24,920 nucleotides of DNA from Verrucomicrobiota bacterium (GTDB lineage Bacteria; Verrucomicrobiota; Verrucomicrobiia; Limisphaerales; JAHEOI01), in contig JAHEOI010000098.1 of assembly GCA_018610125.1 (NCBI GenBank), positions 1 to 24,920 on the forward strand. Reading direction: 5' to 3'. The notes below the pieces were generated by a model. The model was not told the origin of the DNA. It was given only the letters and a program-made list of their open reading frames with translations, and ran no database searches. Positions within the stretch are counted from its first letter, which is position 1. Each line of letters begins with the position of its first letter. Position numbers and translations under genes: made by a program. Shown here piece by piece: positions 1 to 7,717 of the stretch.

Positions 1-1
1 C

Positions 2-1447
2 GGCTTGACGATGCTGCCGTGGCTGCCCGCCGTTGCGGTCCTGCTGGTGTTCGATCGCAGTGACGGCACCCTTCAACTGATAGAAAAGGCTCCTTGGATC
101 CCGGCGCTGGGTGCGGACTATTTTGTCGGTGTCGACGGGATCGGTTTGATTTTGATTTTACTGACCTGCCTCGTTACCCCGTTTGCGTTGGCAAGCTCGT
201 TTGGGGTCCGATCTTATACCAAGGCGTATTGCGTTCTAATTCTGATATTGCAGGCGATGCTCTTTGGCACCTTTACGGCGCTGAACTTTGTGCTCTGGTT
301 TCTCTTCTGGGAATTGGCATTGGCCCCCGCCTTCCTTTTGATTCGGATCTGGGGTGGGCCGGGACGAACCGCGGCAGCCTACCGATTCTTCTTATACACC
401 CTTTTTGGCAGCTTGCTGATGCTGCTATCGTTTGTTGCGATCTACTTGGCCACGGGCCAGTTCGACTTTGTCGCCTTGGCCAAGCTGGGCCAAAGCGGTG
501 GGTTGGAAAAGGCCCTGGGGGAGCATTTCCGGTGGCTCCCGCTCGCGCCGAGCACGTTGCACTACCTCGTTTTCTTTGGTGTCTTGGTGGGCGTGGCTGT
601 CAAGGTGCCTATCCTGCCGCTCCATGCGTGGCTGCCGGCGGCATATTCCCAGGCACCGGTCGGGGGGTCGATCCTGTTGACAGGGATCATGTCCAAAATG
701 GGGCTTTACGGGTTTCTCAGGGTGCTGATGCCGATCTTTCCCGGGCCGATGCAAACGCTCCAGGGACCGATGATCCTCTTGGCGGTCGCGACGATCGTTT
801 TCGCCGCGGCCGCCGCATTGGCCCAGACCGATTTGAAGCGAATCATCGCTTATTCCTCAATTAATCACCTCGGGTATTGTCTGCTCGGGATCTTCGCGGT
901 CTGCAGCGTTGCGGACTCTCCGTCGTTGCAGAGTGGCGCCCAGAAGGCGGCCGCCCTTAACGGGGTGGTCCTCCAGCTTGCCAATCATGGGATTATCGCC
1001 TCGGCGCTCTTTGGATTCATCGGGTTTCTCGAGCTGCGAAGCGGTGGCAGCCGAGGACTGAACGACTTTGGGGGAATACGGCGGCCCGCACCGGTTCTAT
1101 GCGGGCTGATGGGCATCACACTCTTTGCCTCCATCGGCCTTCCGGGGTTGAACGGATTTGTCGGCGAGCTGCTCATCTTTAAAGGTGCCTTGCCGCTTGC
1201 CGGGGCGACCGCGGCCGTGGCGTGTGTCGGCCTCTTGTTGACCGCCATCTTTCTGATACGCATTCTGCAGCGGGTTTTCAACGGTCCATTGAATCCGATA
1301 TGGGAGGGACTTTGCGATCTTTCGATGCGAGAGCGGTTGATCATGGGGCCGATGATCGGTCTGATGCTGTTGCTGGGGATTTATCCTCAACTGGTCATCG
1401 GGCTGATGAACCCGACCATTATCGAGATGCTCGACGTTCTTCCGTAA
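2..1447 (+). CDS. nuoM: NADH-quinone oxidoreductase subunit M, first copy (5' partial)
   Basis: This is a proton-translocating antiporter-like subunit of the membrane arm of complex I (NDH-1). The frame is open to the left edge. A TTG at position 5 could act as a start, but the family's first membrane helix is missing, so the gene almost certainly begins upstream. Numbering from that TTG, a conserved glutamate (E103, in FFWEL-like context) lies in the helix equivalent to TM5. K200 lies in the AVKVP motif of TM7, before the PLHAWLP loop, and K231 lies in TM8. The helix-12 glutamate is in NGFVGELLIF. All main residues of the proton channel are therefore present. Twelve bases separate it from a second nuoM-like gene, and nuoN follows, so this is the distal end of a nuo operon, with nuoL expected upstream. 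NuoL or Mrp-type paralogs were considered, but the motifs fit NuoM better. Confidence 0.93.
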   Translation, partial: GLTMLPWLPAVAVLLVFDRSDGTLQLIEKAPWIPALGADYFVGVDGIGLILILLTCLVTPFALASSFGVRSYTKAYCVLILILQAMLFGTFTALNFVLWFLFWELALAPAFLLIRIWGGPGRTAAAYRFFLYTLFGSLLMLLSFVAIYLATGQFDFVALAKLGQSGGLEKALGEHFRWLPLAPSTLHYLVFFGVLVGVAVKVPILPLHAWLPAAYSQAPVGGSILLTGIMSKMGLYGFLRVLMPIFPGPMQTLQGPMILLAVATIVFAAAAALAQTDLKRIIAYSSINHLGYCLLGIFAVCSVADSPSLQSGAQKAAALNGVVLQLANHGIIASALFGFIGFLELRSGGSRGLNDFGGIRRPAPVLCGLMGITLFASIGLPGLNGFVGELLIFKGALPLAGATAAVACVGLLLTAIFLIRILQRVFNGPLNPIWEGLCDLSMRERLIMGPMIGLMLLLGIYPQLVIGLMNPTIIEMLDVLP

Positions 1448-1459
1448 AGGTCAATAACT

Positions 1460-2947
1460 ATGATAGCATGGACATTTCTCTCTTGTTTGATCGGGGCGTT
1501 GCTTTTGCTCCTTTTGCCCAGGCAGTGGATCAATACGGCACGATGGCTCGCTTTGGTCACGGCCTCGGTCAGCGTCTCGGTGGCCGTGGTCGCCTATTTT
1601 GGATACAAGACGGGGCCCGATGCCGAGGTCTTTCAATATGTCTTCAAGTGCGAATGGATCCCGCTGCTCGGAATTCAGGTGCATTTGGCCGCCGATGGGA
1701 TCAGCCTGGTTTTGTTGTTGCTGACAGGCCTTGTGGCGGTCACCGGTATCCTCTTTTCTTGGAATGTCGAGTATCGCCCCAAAGATTTCTTTGCCTTCTT
1801 TCTTCTTATCATCGCCGGATGCTATGGGGTCTTTCTCAGTTTTGACCTCTTTCTTTTGTTTCTATTTTACGAGCTTGTGATTGTGCCGAAGTATTTCCTG
1901 ATTGCGATTTGGGGCTCGTCCAGGAAGGAGTATGGTGCCATGAAGCTCGTTGTCTATTCGGTTGTCGGGAGTGTCCTTGTGCTGGTCGGGCTGGTCACGT
2001 TGTATGTCGTCTCCGGATTGGAAACGTTTGATCTGCTGGAGCTATCGCATGCGTCTTATCCGGAGGCGGTGCAGTTTTGGGCATTTCCGGTACTGTTTTT
2101 AGGATTCGCCATTCTGGCCGGATTATGGCCGTTCCATACCTGGGCCCCTACCGGCCATGTCGCGGCGCCGACTGCGGCCTCGATGTTGCTGGCGGGTGTC
2201 GTGATGAAACTGGGGGCGTATGGCGCACTCCGCGTGGCAATGCCGCTCCTTCCGGAGGGATTGGAGGATTGGAGGATAACCATTGCCGTCTTGAGCACGA
2301 TCGGAATCCTTTATGGTGCCGGGGTCGCGCTTGTTCAACGTGATCTGAAGTTTGTTATCGGCTATTCGAGCATTAATCACATGGGATTCGTGCTGTTGGC
2401 GTTGGTTGCCGGGAACACATTCGGGTACAGCGGAGCCGTCCTTCAAATGTTCTCCCATGGGGCCCTCGCGGCCCTGCTGTTTGCCGTTGTGGGCCGAATG
2501 ATTTACGATCGGGCTCATACGAGGGATTTGGACATGCTGGGCTCGATGGATTTGGGAAGGGGACTCTCATTCGCCGCGGTAACATTCACGATTGCCTCGA
2601 TTGCCGCGATGGGGTTTCCCGGTTTCAGCGGGTTTATCGCGGAGCTGACCATTTTGCTTGGGGCGTGGGAGGCATTCCCGATCTTTGCGATATTGGCTGT
2701 CGTCGGGATCCTTATCACAGCCGCGTTTACGCTTCGGGCGTTGCAACAGAGCTTTTTCGGCGAACGGCCCGCGGGCGAGAGGAGCTCCCGGCATTCCGCC
2801 CCGGCTTGGCCGCCGATAACGCTATCCGAAAAGCTGGGCGCGGGGTTGCTGGTAGCGACCACACTCTTCGTCGGGTTGTACCCCTCTCCCTTTTTAGAAT
2901 TGATCTTGAACAGTCTTAAGAGCCCGTTGATGGAGGGCTTAATTTAG
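1460..2947 (+). CDS. nuoM: NADH-quinone oxidoreductase subunit M, second copy
   Basis: This is a second complete NuoM-type antiporter subunit of 495 residues, the usual length. The start is ATG 1460, preceded by an AAAGG sequence overlapping the previous stop. It has about 14 hydrophobic helices. Key residues seen are E138 in FYEL (TM5), K250 in VVMKLGAYG (TM8) and E395 in GFIAEL (TM12). The TM7 position, which is lysine in E. coli NuoM and in the first copy here, is leucine (L219, in FAILAGLWPFHTW). This looks like the divergent NuoM class with a WPFHTWAP signature rather than a recent duplicate. It lies 12 bases after the first nuoM and 17 bases before nuoN, so all three are probably co-transcribed. 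Two adjacent NuoM subunits imply an enlarged membrane arm (inference). Confidence 0.93.
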   Translation: MIAWTFLSCLIGALLLLLLPRQWINTARWLALVTASVSVSVAVVAYFGYKTGPDAEVFQYVFKCEWIPLLGIQVHLAADGISLVLLLLTGLVAVTGILFSWNVEYRPKDFFAFFLLIIAGCYGVFLSFDLFLLFLFYELVIVPKYFLIAIWGSSRKEYGAMKLVVYSVVGSVLVLVGLVTLYVVSGLETFDLLELSHASYPEAVQFWAFPVLFLGFAILAGLWPFHTWAPTGHVAAPTAASMLLAGVVMKLGAYGALRVAMPLLPEGLEDWRITIAVLSTIGILYGAGVALVQRDLKFVIGYSSINHMGFVLLALVAGNTFGYSGAVLQMFSHGALAALLFAVVGRMIYDRAHTRDLDMLGSMDLGRGLSFAAVTFTIASIAAMGFPGFSGFIAELTILLGAWEAFPIFAILAVVGILITAAFTLRALQQSFFGERPAGERSSRHSAPAWPPITLSEKLGAGLLVATTLFVGLYPSPFLELILNSLKSPLMEGLI

Positions 2948-2964
2948 CGGCAAGGCGTGGTTTA

Positions 2965-4473
2965 ATGATGTACATTGAATTTCTACGACAGGTTTTACCG
3001 GAACTGGTGTTGGCGGTGGCCGCCCTTTCATGCTTGATTGTGCATTTTGCCTTGGAGGGCAAGGGAAGCTCGGTGTTCCGGTTGAATATGCTGACGATGG
3101 TGGCCGGCTTGGGGCTCGTGATTGCCGGGGCTGCGGTCTTCCTGGCCCCCGGAAGCGAGCCGAGCGATATTGGCGGCATGCTTGCCATCACCCCGTTGAC
3201 CCGTCTTTTTAAGGTGCTGGTGCTGCTGATGTGCCTCATTGCGATTATTTTGACCCGGGAAGTCTTTACAGGACGGCATGCCGGCGAATATTTCGCATTG
3301 ATACTCTTTGCCACGCTCGGAATGACTCTCTTAATCAGTGGCGGTGAGCTGCTGATCATCTTCGTTGCGTTTGAATTGACGAGTCTCTCGCTTTATACAC
3401 TGACCGCGTTCCATAAACGGGAGGTCGCCTCGGCCGAGGCCGGACTGAAATACTTTCTCTTTGGCGGGGTATCGGCCGCCTTTATGGCGTATGGTTTCAG
3501 TTTCCTCTATGGTTTTGCGGGAAGCACGCGTCTGCCCGAGATCGCCATGGCGTTGCAGACCGGCTCCTTGGAACCGTTCTTGGCGCTGGGCGTCGTCATG
3601 ACATTGGTCGGGTTCGGCTTCAAAACGGCGGCGGTACCGTTTCACCTTTGGACCCCCGACACTTACGAGGGAGCGCCGATCTCTTCGGCGGCCTTTATTG
3701 CTTCCGGATCAAAGCTGGCGGGCTTTTTTGTCCTGGCGATGATCTTGGGTAGTGGTTTGAAAGGGTTTGAAGGGGGAGCGGGCTGGGCCGGCTTTGAAGC
3801 CGGATGGGTTCCGTTAATCGCGATCATGGCCCTCCTGTCGATGGTCATCGGCAATGTCACCGCCATTGTCCAAGGAAGTGTGAAACGGTTGCTGGCCTAC
3901 TCGGCCATCGGTCATTCGGGATATCTGCTGCTGGGCTTGACGGCTGCCAGTGCTGACGGGGTTGCGGCGGTGTTCTTTTATGCGGTTATATATGGGCTGA
4001 CAACCCTGGGGGCCTTCGCGGTTGTCGCGGTTATCCACCAATATCGAGGAGGGGATAGACTTTCCGATTTCGTCGGGCTGCGCGAGCATGCCCCCGGGCT
4101 TTCGCTTTGCATGCTCGTCTTTTTGATATCATTGGCCGGCTTGCCGCCGTTGGCCGGCTTCTTCGGGAAATTTTATCTCTTTACCACCGTTATGAATGCC
4201 GGCACGAGTGCGGGTGCTCAGCCGGGTATGCTTTGGCTCGTTGCGGTGGCAGTCGCCATGAGCGGTCTTTCACTTTACTATTACCTGGTGATCTTAAAGA
4301 AGATCTACGTCGAAAAGCCGTTTCCCAAGGATGGACCGGTGAAGCCGTCACTTCTTTTCCGGGGTACAGTGGGCCTTCTGGCGGTTGCTGTCATCGTGCT
4401 TGGGTGCTATCCGAACCTCCTGTTGGAGCCGATCCATTCGGCCGTCGCGGCCATGGTTGGAGGGCCCCCTTGA
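2965..4473 (+). CDS. nuoN: NADH-quinone oxidoreductase subunit N
   Basis: This is a complex I membrane-arm antiporter-like subunit of 502 residues. ATG 2965 is used as the start; a second ATG follows immediately at 2968, with an AAGG sequence about 10 bases upstream. Family landmarks are E137 in FVAFELTSLSLY (TM5), K220 in GFGFKTAAVPFHLW (TM7), K250 in ASGSKLAGFF (TM8) and the lysine in LAGFFGKFYLF (TM12, lysine rather than glutamate as usual for NuoN). It is the last gene of the nuo run; nuoN is normally the promoter-distal gene of the 14-gene operon. It is convergent with the globin gene across a 71-base gap that holds a terminator-like hairpin. Confidence 0.95.
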   Translation: MMYIEFLRQVLPELVLAVAALSCLIVHFALEGKGSSVFRLNMLTMVAGLGLVIAGAAVFLAPGSEPSDIGGMLAITPLTRLFKVLVLLMCLIAIILTREVFTGRHAGEYFALILFATLGMTLLISGGELLIIFVAFELTSLSLYTLTAFHKREVASAEAGLKYFLFGGVSAAFMAYGFSFLYGFAGSTRLPEIAMALQTGSLEPFLALGVVMTLVGFGFKTAAVPFHLWTPDTYEGAPISSAAFIASGSKLAGFFVLAMILGSGLKGFEGGAGWAGFEAGWVPLIAIMALLSMVIGNVTAIVQGSVKRLLAYSAIGHSGYLLLGLTAASADGVAAVFFYAVIYGLTTLGAFAVVAVIHQYRGGDRLSDFVGLREHAPGLSLCMLVFLISLAGLPPLAGFFGKFYLFTTVMNAGTSAGAQPGMLWLVAVAVAMSGLSLYYYLVILKKIYVEKPFPKDGPVKPSLLFRGTVGLLAVAVIVLGCYPNLLLEPIHSAVAAMVGGPP

Positions 4474-4514
4474 AACGATAGTTAATGGGGCGTAAACCGT
4501 CGGTTAAAGGAATA

Positions 4515-4545
4515 AAGTAGAGGCGGCTGCCAGACCTCTTTACTT
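4515..4545. terminator. Possible bidirectional terminator between nuoN and the globin gene
   Basis: The arms at 4515-4523 and 4535-4545 pair over nine bases with a two-base bulge around an 11-base loop. The lower stem is A/T rich, so each strand has a short T-containing end. It lies exactly between two convergent genes. There is no long U tract, so this is a structural guess. Confidence 0.4.
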
Positions 4546-4928
4546 CAGTCCGAAACAGTGGCGTCGCCAGTGATATCGTCAGCGTAAACCGATATCCTGC
4601 GAATGATCTCCTGGACATCTTCTTCGTTTAGATCAAACGAGCGCAATGTTTCGAGAAGGTGCTCGACAAAGCGGGTGAAATGGCGGCGAGTGATTCCCTT
4701 TCCATAATGGGCGTGGCTTAAGGAAAGCCCCGAATAGTCCACCGGCCCCTCCAAAGCGGCGGAAAAGAATTCATGCTGCATCCGGAGGAGCTTGTCCATC
4801 GATACATGCTTGAAGAAAGGGGCGAGCTCAGGGTCATCGAGGACACGAGCGTAGAAATGTTTCATCAGGGAATCGATGGTGGCGGCCCCTCCGATTCGGT
4901 CGTATAAGGTTTCCTTTTCCTGCGACAT
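4545..4928 (-). CDS. Group I truncated hemoglobin (GlbN-like)
   Basis: This is a small heme protein of the 2-on-2 globin fold, 127 residues and the normal length for group I. The start LYDRIGG and the GG...HFYARVL...PFF pattern are typical. Tyr26 fits the B10 position, the Phe pair near 38-39 fits CD1, and Gln51 fits E11. His74, in SHAHYGKGIT, aligns with the proximal F8 histidine (compare VHQGRGIT in mycobacterial trHbN). B10 Tyr with E11 Gln is the usual ligand-stabilising pair, consistent with O2/NO chemistry; the physiological role is not known from sequence. The gene is divergent from the hem operon and convergent with nuoN, a sensible place for NO detoxification or O2 handling, but that is inference. 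No clear Shine-Dalgarno sequence is visible before its ATG. Confidence 0.9.
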   Translation of the reverse strand: MSQEKETLYDRIGGAATIDSLMKHFYARVLDDPELAPFFKHVSMDKLLRMQHEFFSAALEGPVDYSGLSLSHAHYGKGITRRHFTRFVEHLLETLRSFDLNEEDVQEIIRRISVYADDITGDATVSD

Positions 4929-5249
4929 TGCTTGTTGGATTTTATTGCGACGATCGAGCCGATATTTCGATGCGAACTCGGACTTTCTGCAAGGCGGCTC
5001 ACCAGATCAAAGGCCGGCAGCGTTAAGAAACGCCCGCAGCGCCTAATCCCAGTACTAGTTTACTTCAGCTATTCCCGATCGACAACTCCATATCACAATG
5101 TCGCGCCCTCCGCGACTCCGCCACGCCTGCGACAATATTGGGGCAAAGGCGGCCAATTTATGTAAAGCGTCCGTGCAAACGGGGAGGTAACCTTACCTCG
5201 ACATAAGGCGAACGTAGGGACCGCGAACCCTCAGGCCGAGAGGTGAAGA
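4929..5249. other. Divergent intergenic region between the globin gene and hemE
   Basis: This 321-base region must hold both promoters, but I see no convincing -35/-10 pair. It contains a small hairpin (arms 5020-5024 and 5029-5033) and the perfect dyad at 5184-5199, listed separately. A GAGGTGAAG ribosome-binding sequence lies directly before hemE. The short open frame at 4932-5165 has no protein-like character and is not called. Confidence 0.6.
5184..5199. promoter_or_regulatory. Perfect dyad upstream of hemE, candidate operator
   Basis: Seven-base arms GAGGTAA and TTACCTC flank a CC centre, about 50 bases before the hemE start. A 16-base perfect dyad at this distance could be a repressor or activator site, or a short mRNA hairpin. 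No regulator is assigned. Confidence 0.35.
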
Positions 5250-6347
5250 ATGACAGAATCGATCGCAAACAAGACGGTTTCGGACGAGACGATAAGCGAA
5301 ATCCCTGCTTCGGAGCGGAGGTTGACCCATCGTGATCGGTTTTTAAAGGCGTGTTATTGTGAACCGGTTGACCGGGCGCCGATCTGGCTGATGCGTCAGG
5401 CTGGGCGTTGTCTCCCGGAATATCGGGCGTTGAAAGAGCGCTACCAGTTTACCGAGCTTGTCCAAGATCCCGAAATGGCGGCGGAGGTCACGCTGCAACC
5501 GATCCGACGGTTTGGGTTTGATGCGGCGATTGTTTTTAGTGACATCCTTGCGGTGCCGGAGGCCCTTGGTCAGCGGTATCAATTCCGTACGGGCGGGGGG
5601 ATCGACATGGCATTTCGGCTTGATTCCGCGGAGGCGGTGGATAAGCTCGAGGTCGATTCCGTGACGGAACGACTTCAGTATGTGGCGGACGCGATCAAGC
5701 TCGTTCGAGCCGACTTGGGGAAGAAGCGAGCGCTGCTTGGGTTTGCCGGATCGCCTTGGACCCTCGCCAATTACATGATGGAGGGAGGCAGTGTGAAGGA
5801 ATTTGTTCGGGCCAGGACGTTGTTTTACAACGACCGGGAGCTCTTCGATCGCCTGTGCAACAAGCTCACGGAAGCCGTGATCCAGTTTTTGCAGCTCCAG
5901 ATTCGGGCCGGTGTCGATGCGATTCAAATCTTTGACAGCTTGGGGGGCTTGTTGCCCGAGCATTCTTTTGAGGCGGGCTCGGGGCGATGGATTAAACGGA
6001 TCGTTGAAAGCCTGAGCCGGGAGGTGCCGGTTATCCTTTTTTCCAAGGGAGCGCATGGGAGCTGGGATACATTGGTCGGTACCGGGGCGCAAGGGTTGAG
6101 TGTCGATTGGTCCGTGCGGTTGTCGGAGGTTCGCCGCAAGATACCCGAGACGATGTGCGTGCAGGGCAACCTGGATCCGTGTGTCCTCAATACCCGACCC
6201 GAGATCGTGGCGGCGGAAGCGAAACGGTTGTTGAGCGAGATGGAGGGCTATAAAGGCCATATCTTTAACCTCGGGCATGGTGTGCCGCCGACTTCGAAGA
6301 TTGAAAATATTGAAGCACTGGTTGAGACAGTAAAGGAGTCGATATGA
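5250..6347 (+). CDS. hemE: Uroporphyrinogen III decarboxylase
   Basis: HemE removes four carboxyl groups from uroporphyrinogen III to give coproporphyrinogen III in the cytoplasm. The protein has 365 residues. The signature PIWLMRQAGR spans residues 45-53 and includes the active-site Arg. The conserved Asp is D98 in FSDIL, GFAGSPWTLANYMMEGG lies near 164-180, and the C-terminal GHG histidine is near residue 343. The first ~22 residues are extra compared with most family members, which begin near the RDRFLKAC segment. The start at 5250 is nevertheless favoured because GAGGTGAAG precedes it directly. It is the first gene of a four-gene heme operon: its TGA overlaps the hemN ATG by four bases, indicating translational coupling. 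Confidence 0.97.
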   Translation: MTESIANKTVSDETISEIPASERRLTHRDRFLKACYCEPVDRAPIWLMRQAGRCLPEYRALKERYQFTELVQDPEMAAEVTLQPIRRFGFDAAIVFSDILAVPEALGQRYQFRTGGGIDMAFRLDSAEAVDKLEVDSVTERLQYVADAIKLVRADLGKKRALLGFAGSPWTLANYMMEGGSVKEFVRARTLFYNDRELFDRLCNKLTEAVIQFLQLQIRAGVDAIQIFDSLGGLLPEHSFEAGSGRWIKRIVESLSREVPVILFSKGAHGSWDTLVGTGAQGLSVDWSVRLSEVRRKIPETMCVQGNLDPCVLNTRPEIVAAEAKRLLSEMEGYKGHIFNLGHGVPPTSKIENIEALVETVKESI

Positions 6348-7717
6348 AAGCACTTGAAGTTGATCTGGAGCTTGTGAAGAAATACAATGTTCCGGGTCCG
6401 CGGTACACTTCCTATCCCCCCGCAACGGAATTTAGCCAAGACGCCCACCAGCCAAGGCTGGAGCGGGAATTTCATCGGCGCAATGACCGGAGCAATGATA
6501 TATCGCTCTATTTTCATTTGCCGTTTTGTTATTCACTATGTTGGTACTGCGGTTGCAATACCGTCATCACCACCCGGCAACAAGACAGCGAAACGTATCT
6601 GGATTACTTGAAGCGGGAGCTTGCGGTCAAGAAGCCGTGGATGGATCCGGCGAGGCAAGTTGTCCAGATGCACTTGGGCGGTGGCACTCCCACATTCCTT
6701 TCGCCTGAGGAGATCCGTCGCCTTGGCGGATGGCTCCATTCCGAATTCAACATCGCTTCGGATGTTGAGGCCGGAGTCGAGATTGATCCCCGCCGTTTAA
6801 CTCAGGATCATATTACCGCACTTCGAGAGGTCGGATTCAATCGGGCTTCCATCGGGGTCCAGGACAACAATTCCGCCGTGCAAAAGGCGATCCATCGCAT
6901 CCAACCCAAAGAGCTGACCGATCAGGTCATTCAGTGGGCTCGAGAAGCAGGCTTTGGCTCGCTGAACATCGACTTGATGTACGGCTTGCCGCGGCAAACG
7001 CCGGCATCGTTTGAGAAGACGCTTGATGATGTGCTGGAATGGCGGCCTGATCGCATTGCTGTATTCAGCTATGCTCATGTGCCTTGGATCAAGCCGGCTC
7101 AACGCATCTTGGAGAAGTCGTCTTTGCCAAGCGCCGAAGAAAAGCTTGATCTCCTTAAGATGACCATTGAGAAGCTGACGGCTCGAAACTATGTCTATAT
7201 CGGGATGGACCATTTCGCTCGCGAAGATGATGAGCTTGCGATCGCGCAACGCAACAAGACGTTGCAGCGAAACTTTCAGGGCTACAGCACGCATGGGCAA
7301 GCGGATATTCATGCCTTCGGGATGTCGGCGATTTCACAGGTCGGCCGGGCTTATTGGCAAAATTTAAAGGAGCTTAAGCCGTATTATGCCGCTTTGGATG
7401 AGGGAGCGCTCCCGTTTTTTAAAGGGAGGGAACTGAGCGAGGACGATGCGCTCCGCCGACAAGCGATCATGCGCCTGATGTGCGATTTGGAATTGGACTA
7501 TCAAGCGATGTCCCAATTGCTTGGGGTCGATTTTGGCGATTATTTTGAGGATGAGTTGGCAGGATTGGACGACCTCGAGCTTGACGGGCTGGTTGAGCGG
7601 ACACCGGCGGGTTTGACAGTGACGCCTGCAGGCCGGCTTTTCATTCGCAACATCGCCATGCGGTTTGACCGATATTTGAGTCCGGTTGGAGAGAAACGAT
7701 TTTCAAAGACAGTATGA
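6344..7717 (+). CDS. hemN: Oxygen-independent coproporphyrinogen III dehydrogenase
   Basis: This radical-SAM enzyme converts coproporphyrinogen III to protoporphyrinogen IX without oxygen. The protein has 457 residues, the full HemN length. The iron-sulfur motif is C62-x3-C66-x2-C69 followed by C71 (context FCYSLCWYCGCN). The extra cysteine and the YFHLPFC lead separate true HemN from HemW-type paralogs. The SAM-binding GGGTP is at 112-116 and the HemN C-terminal domain (LRRQAIMRLMCDLELDY) is present. The start ATG overlaps the hemE stop and its own TGA overlaps the hemG ATG, both by four bases. The choice of HemN over an O2-dependent HemF suits low-oxygen growth, although the next enzyme in the operon normally needs oxygen. 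Confidence 0.97.
   Translation: MKALEVDLELVKKYNVPGPRYTSYPPATEFSQDAHQPRLEREFHRRNDRSNDISLYFHLPFCYSLCWYCGCNTVITTRQQDSETYLDYLKRELAVKKPWMDPARQVVQMHLGGGTPTFLSPEEIRRLGGWLHSEFNIASDVEAGVEIDPRRLTQDHITALREVGFNRASIGVQDNNSAVQKAIHRIQPKELTDQVIQWAREAGFGSLNIDLMYGLPRQTPASFEKTLDDVLEWRPDRIAVFSYAHVPWIKPAQRILEKSSLPSAEEKLDLLKMTIEKLTARNYVYIGMDHFAREDDELAIAQRNKTLQRNFQGYSTHGQADIHAFGMSAISQVGRAYWQNLKELKPYYAALDEGALPFFKGRELSEDDALRRQAIMRLMCDLELDYQAMSQLLGVDFGDYFEDELAGLDDLELDGLVERTPAGLTVTPAGRLFIRNIAMRFDRYLSPVGEKRFSKTV

Noticed and set aside
4932..5165. A 77-codon open frame between the globin gene and hemE.
   Set aside because: It has no ribosome-binding site, no recognisable features and lies in a divergent promoter region.
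5343..6425. A 360-codon open frame on the minus strand.
   Set aside because: It lies opposite hemE, whose active-site motifs are unmistakable; the antisense frame is compositionally odd and unrecognised.
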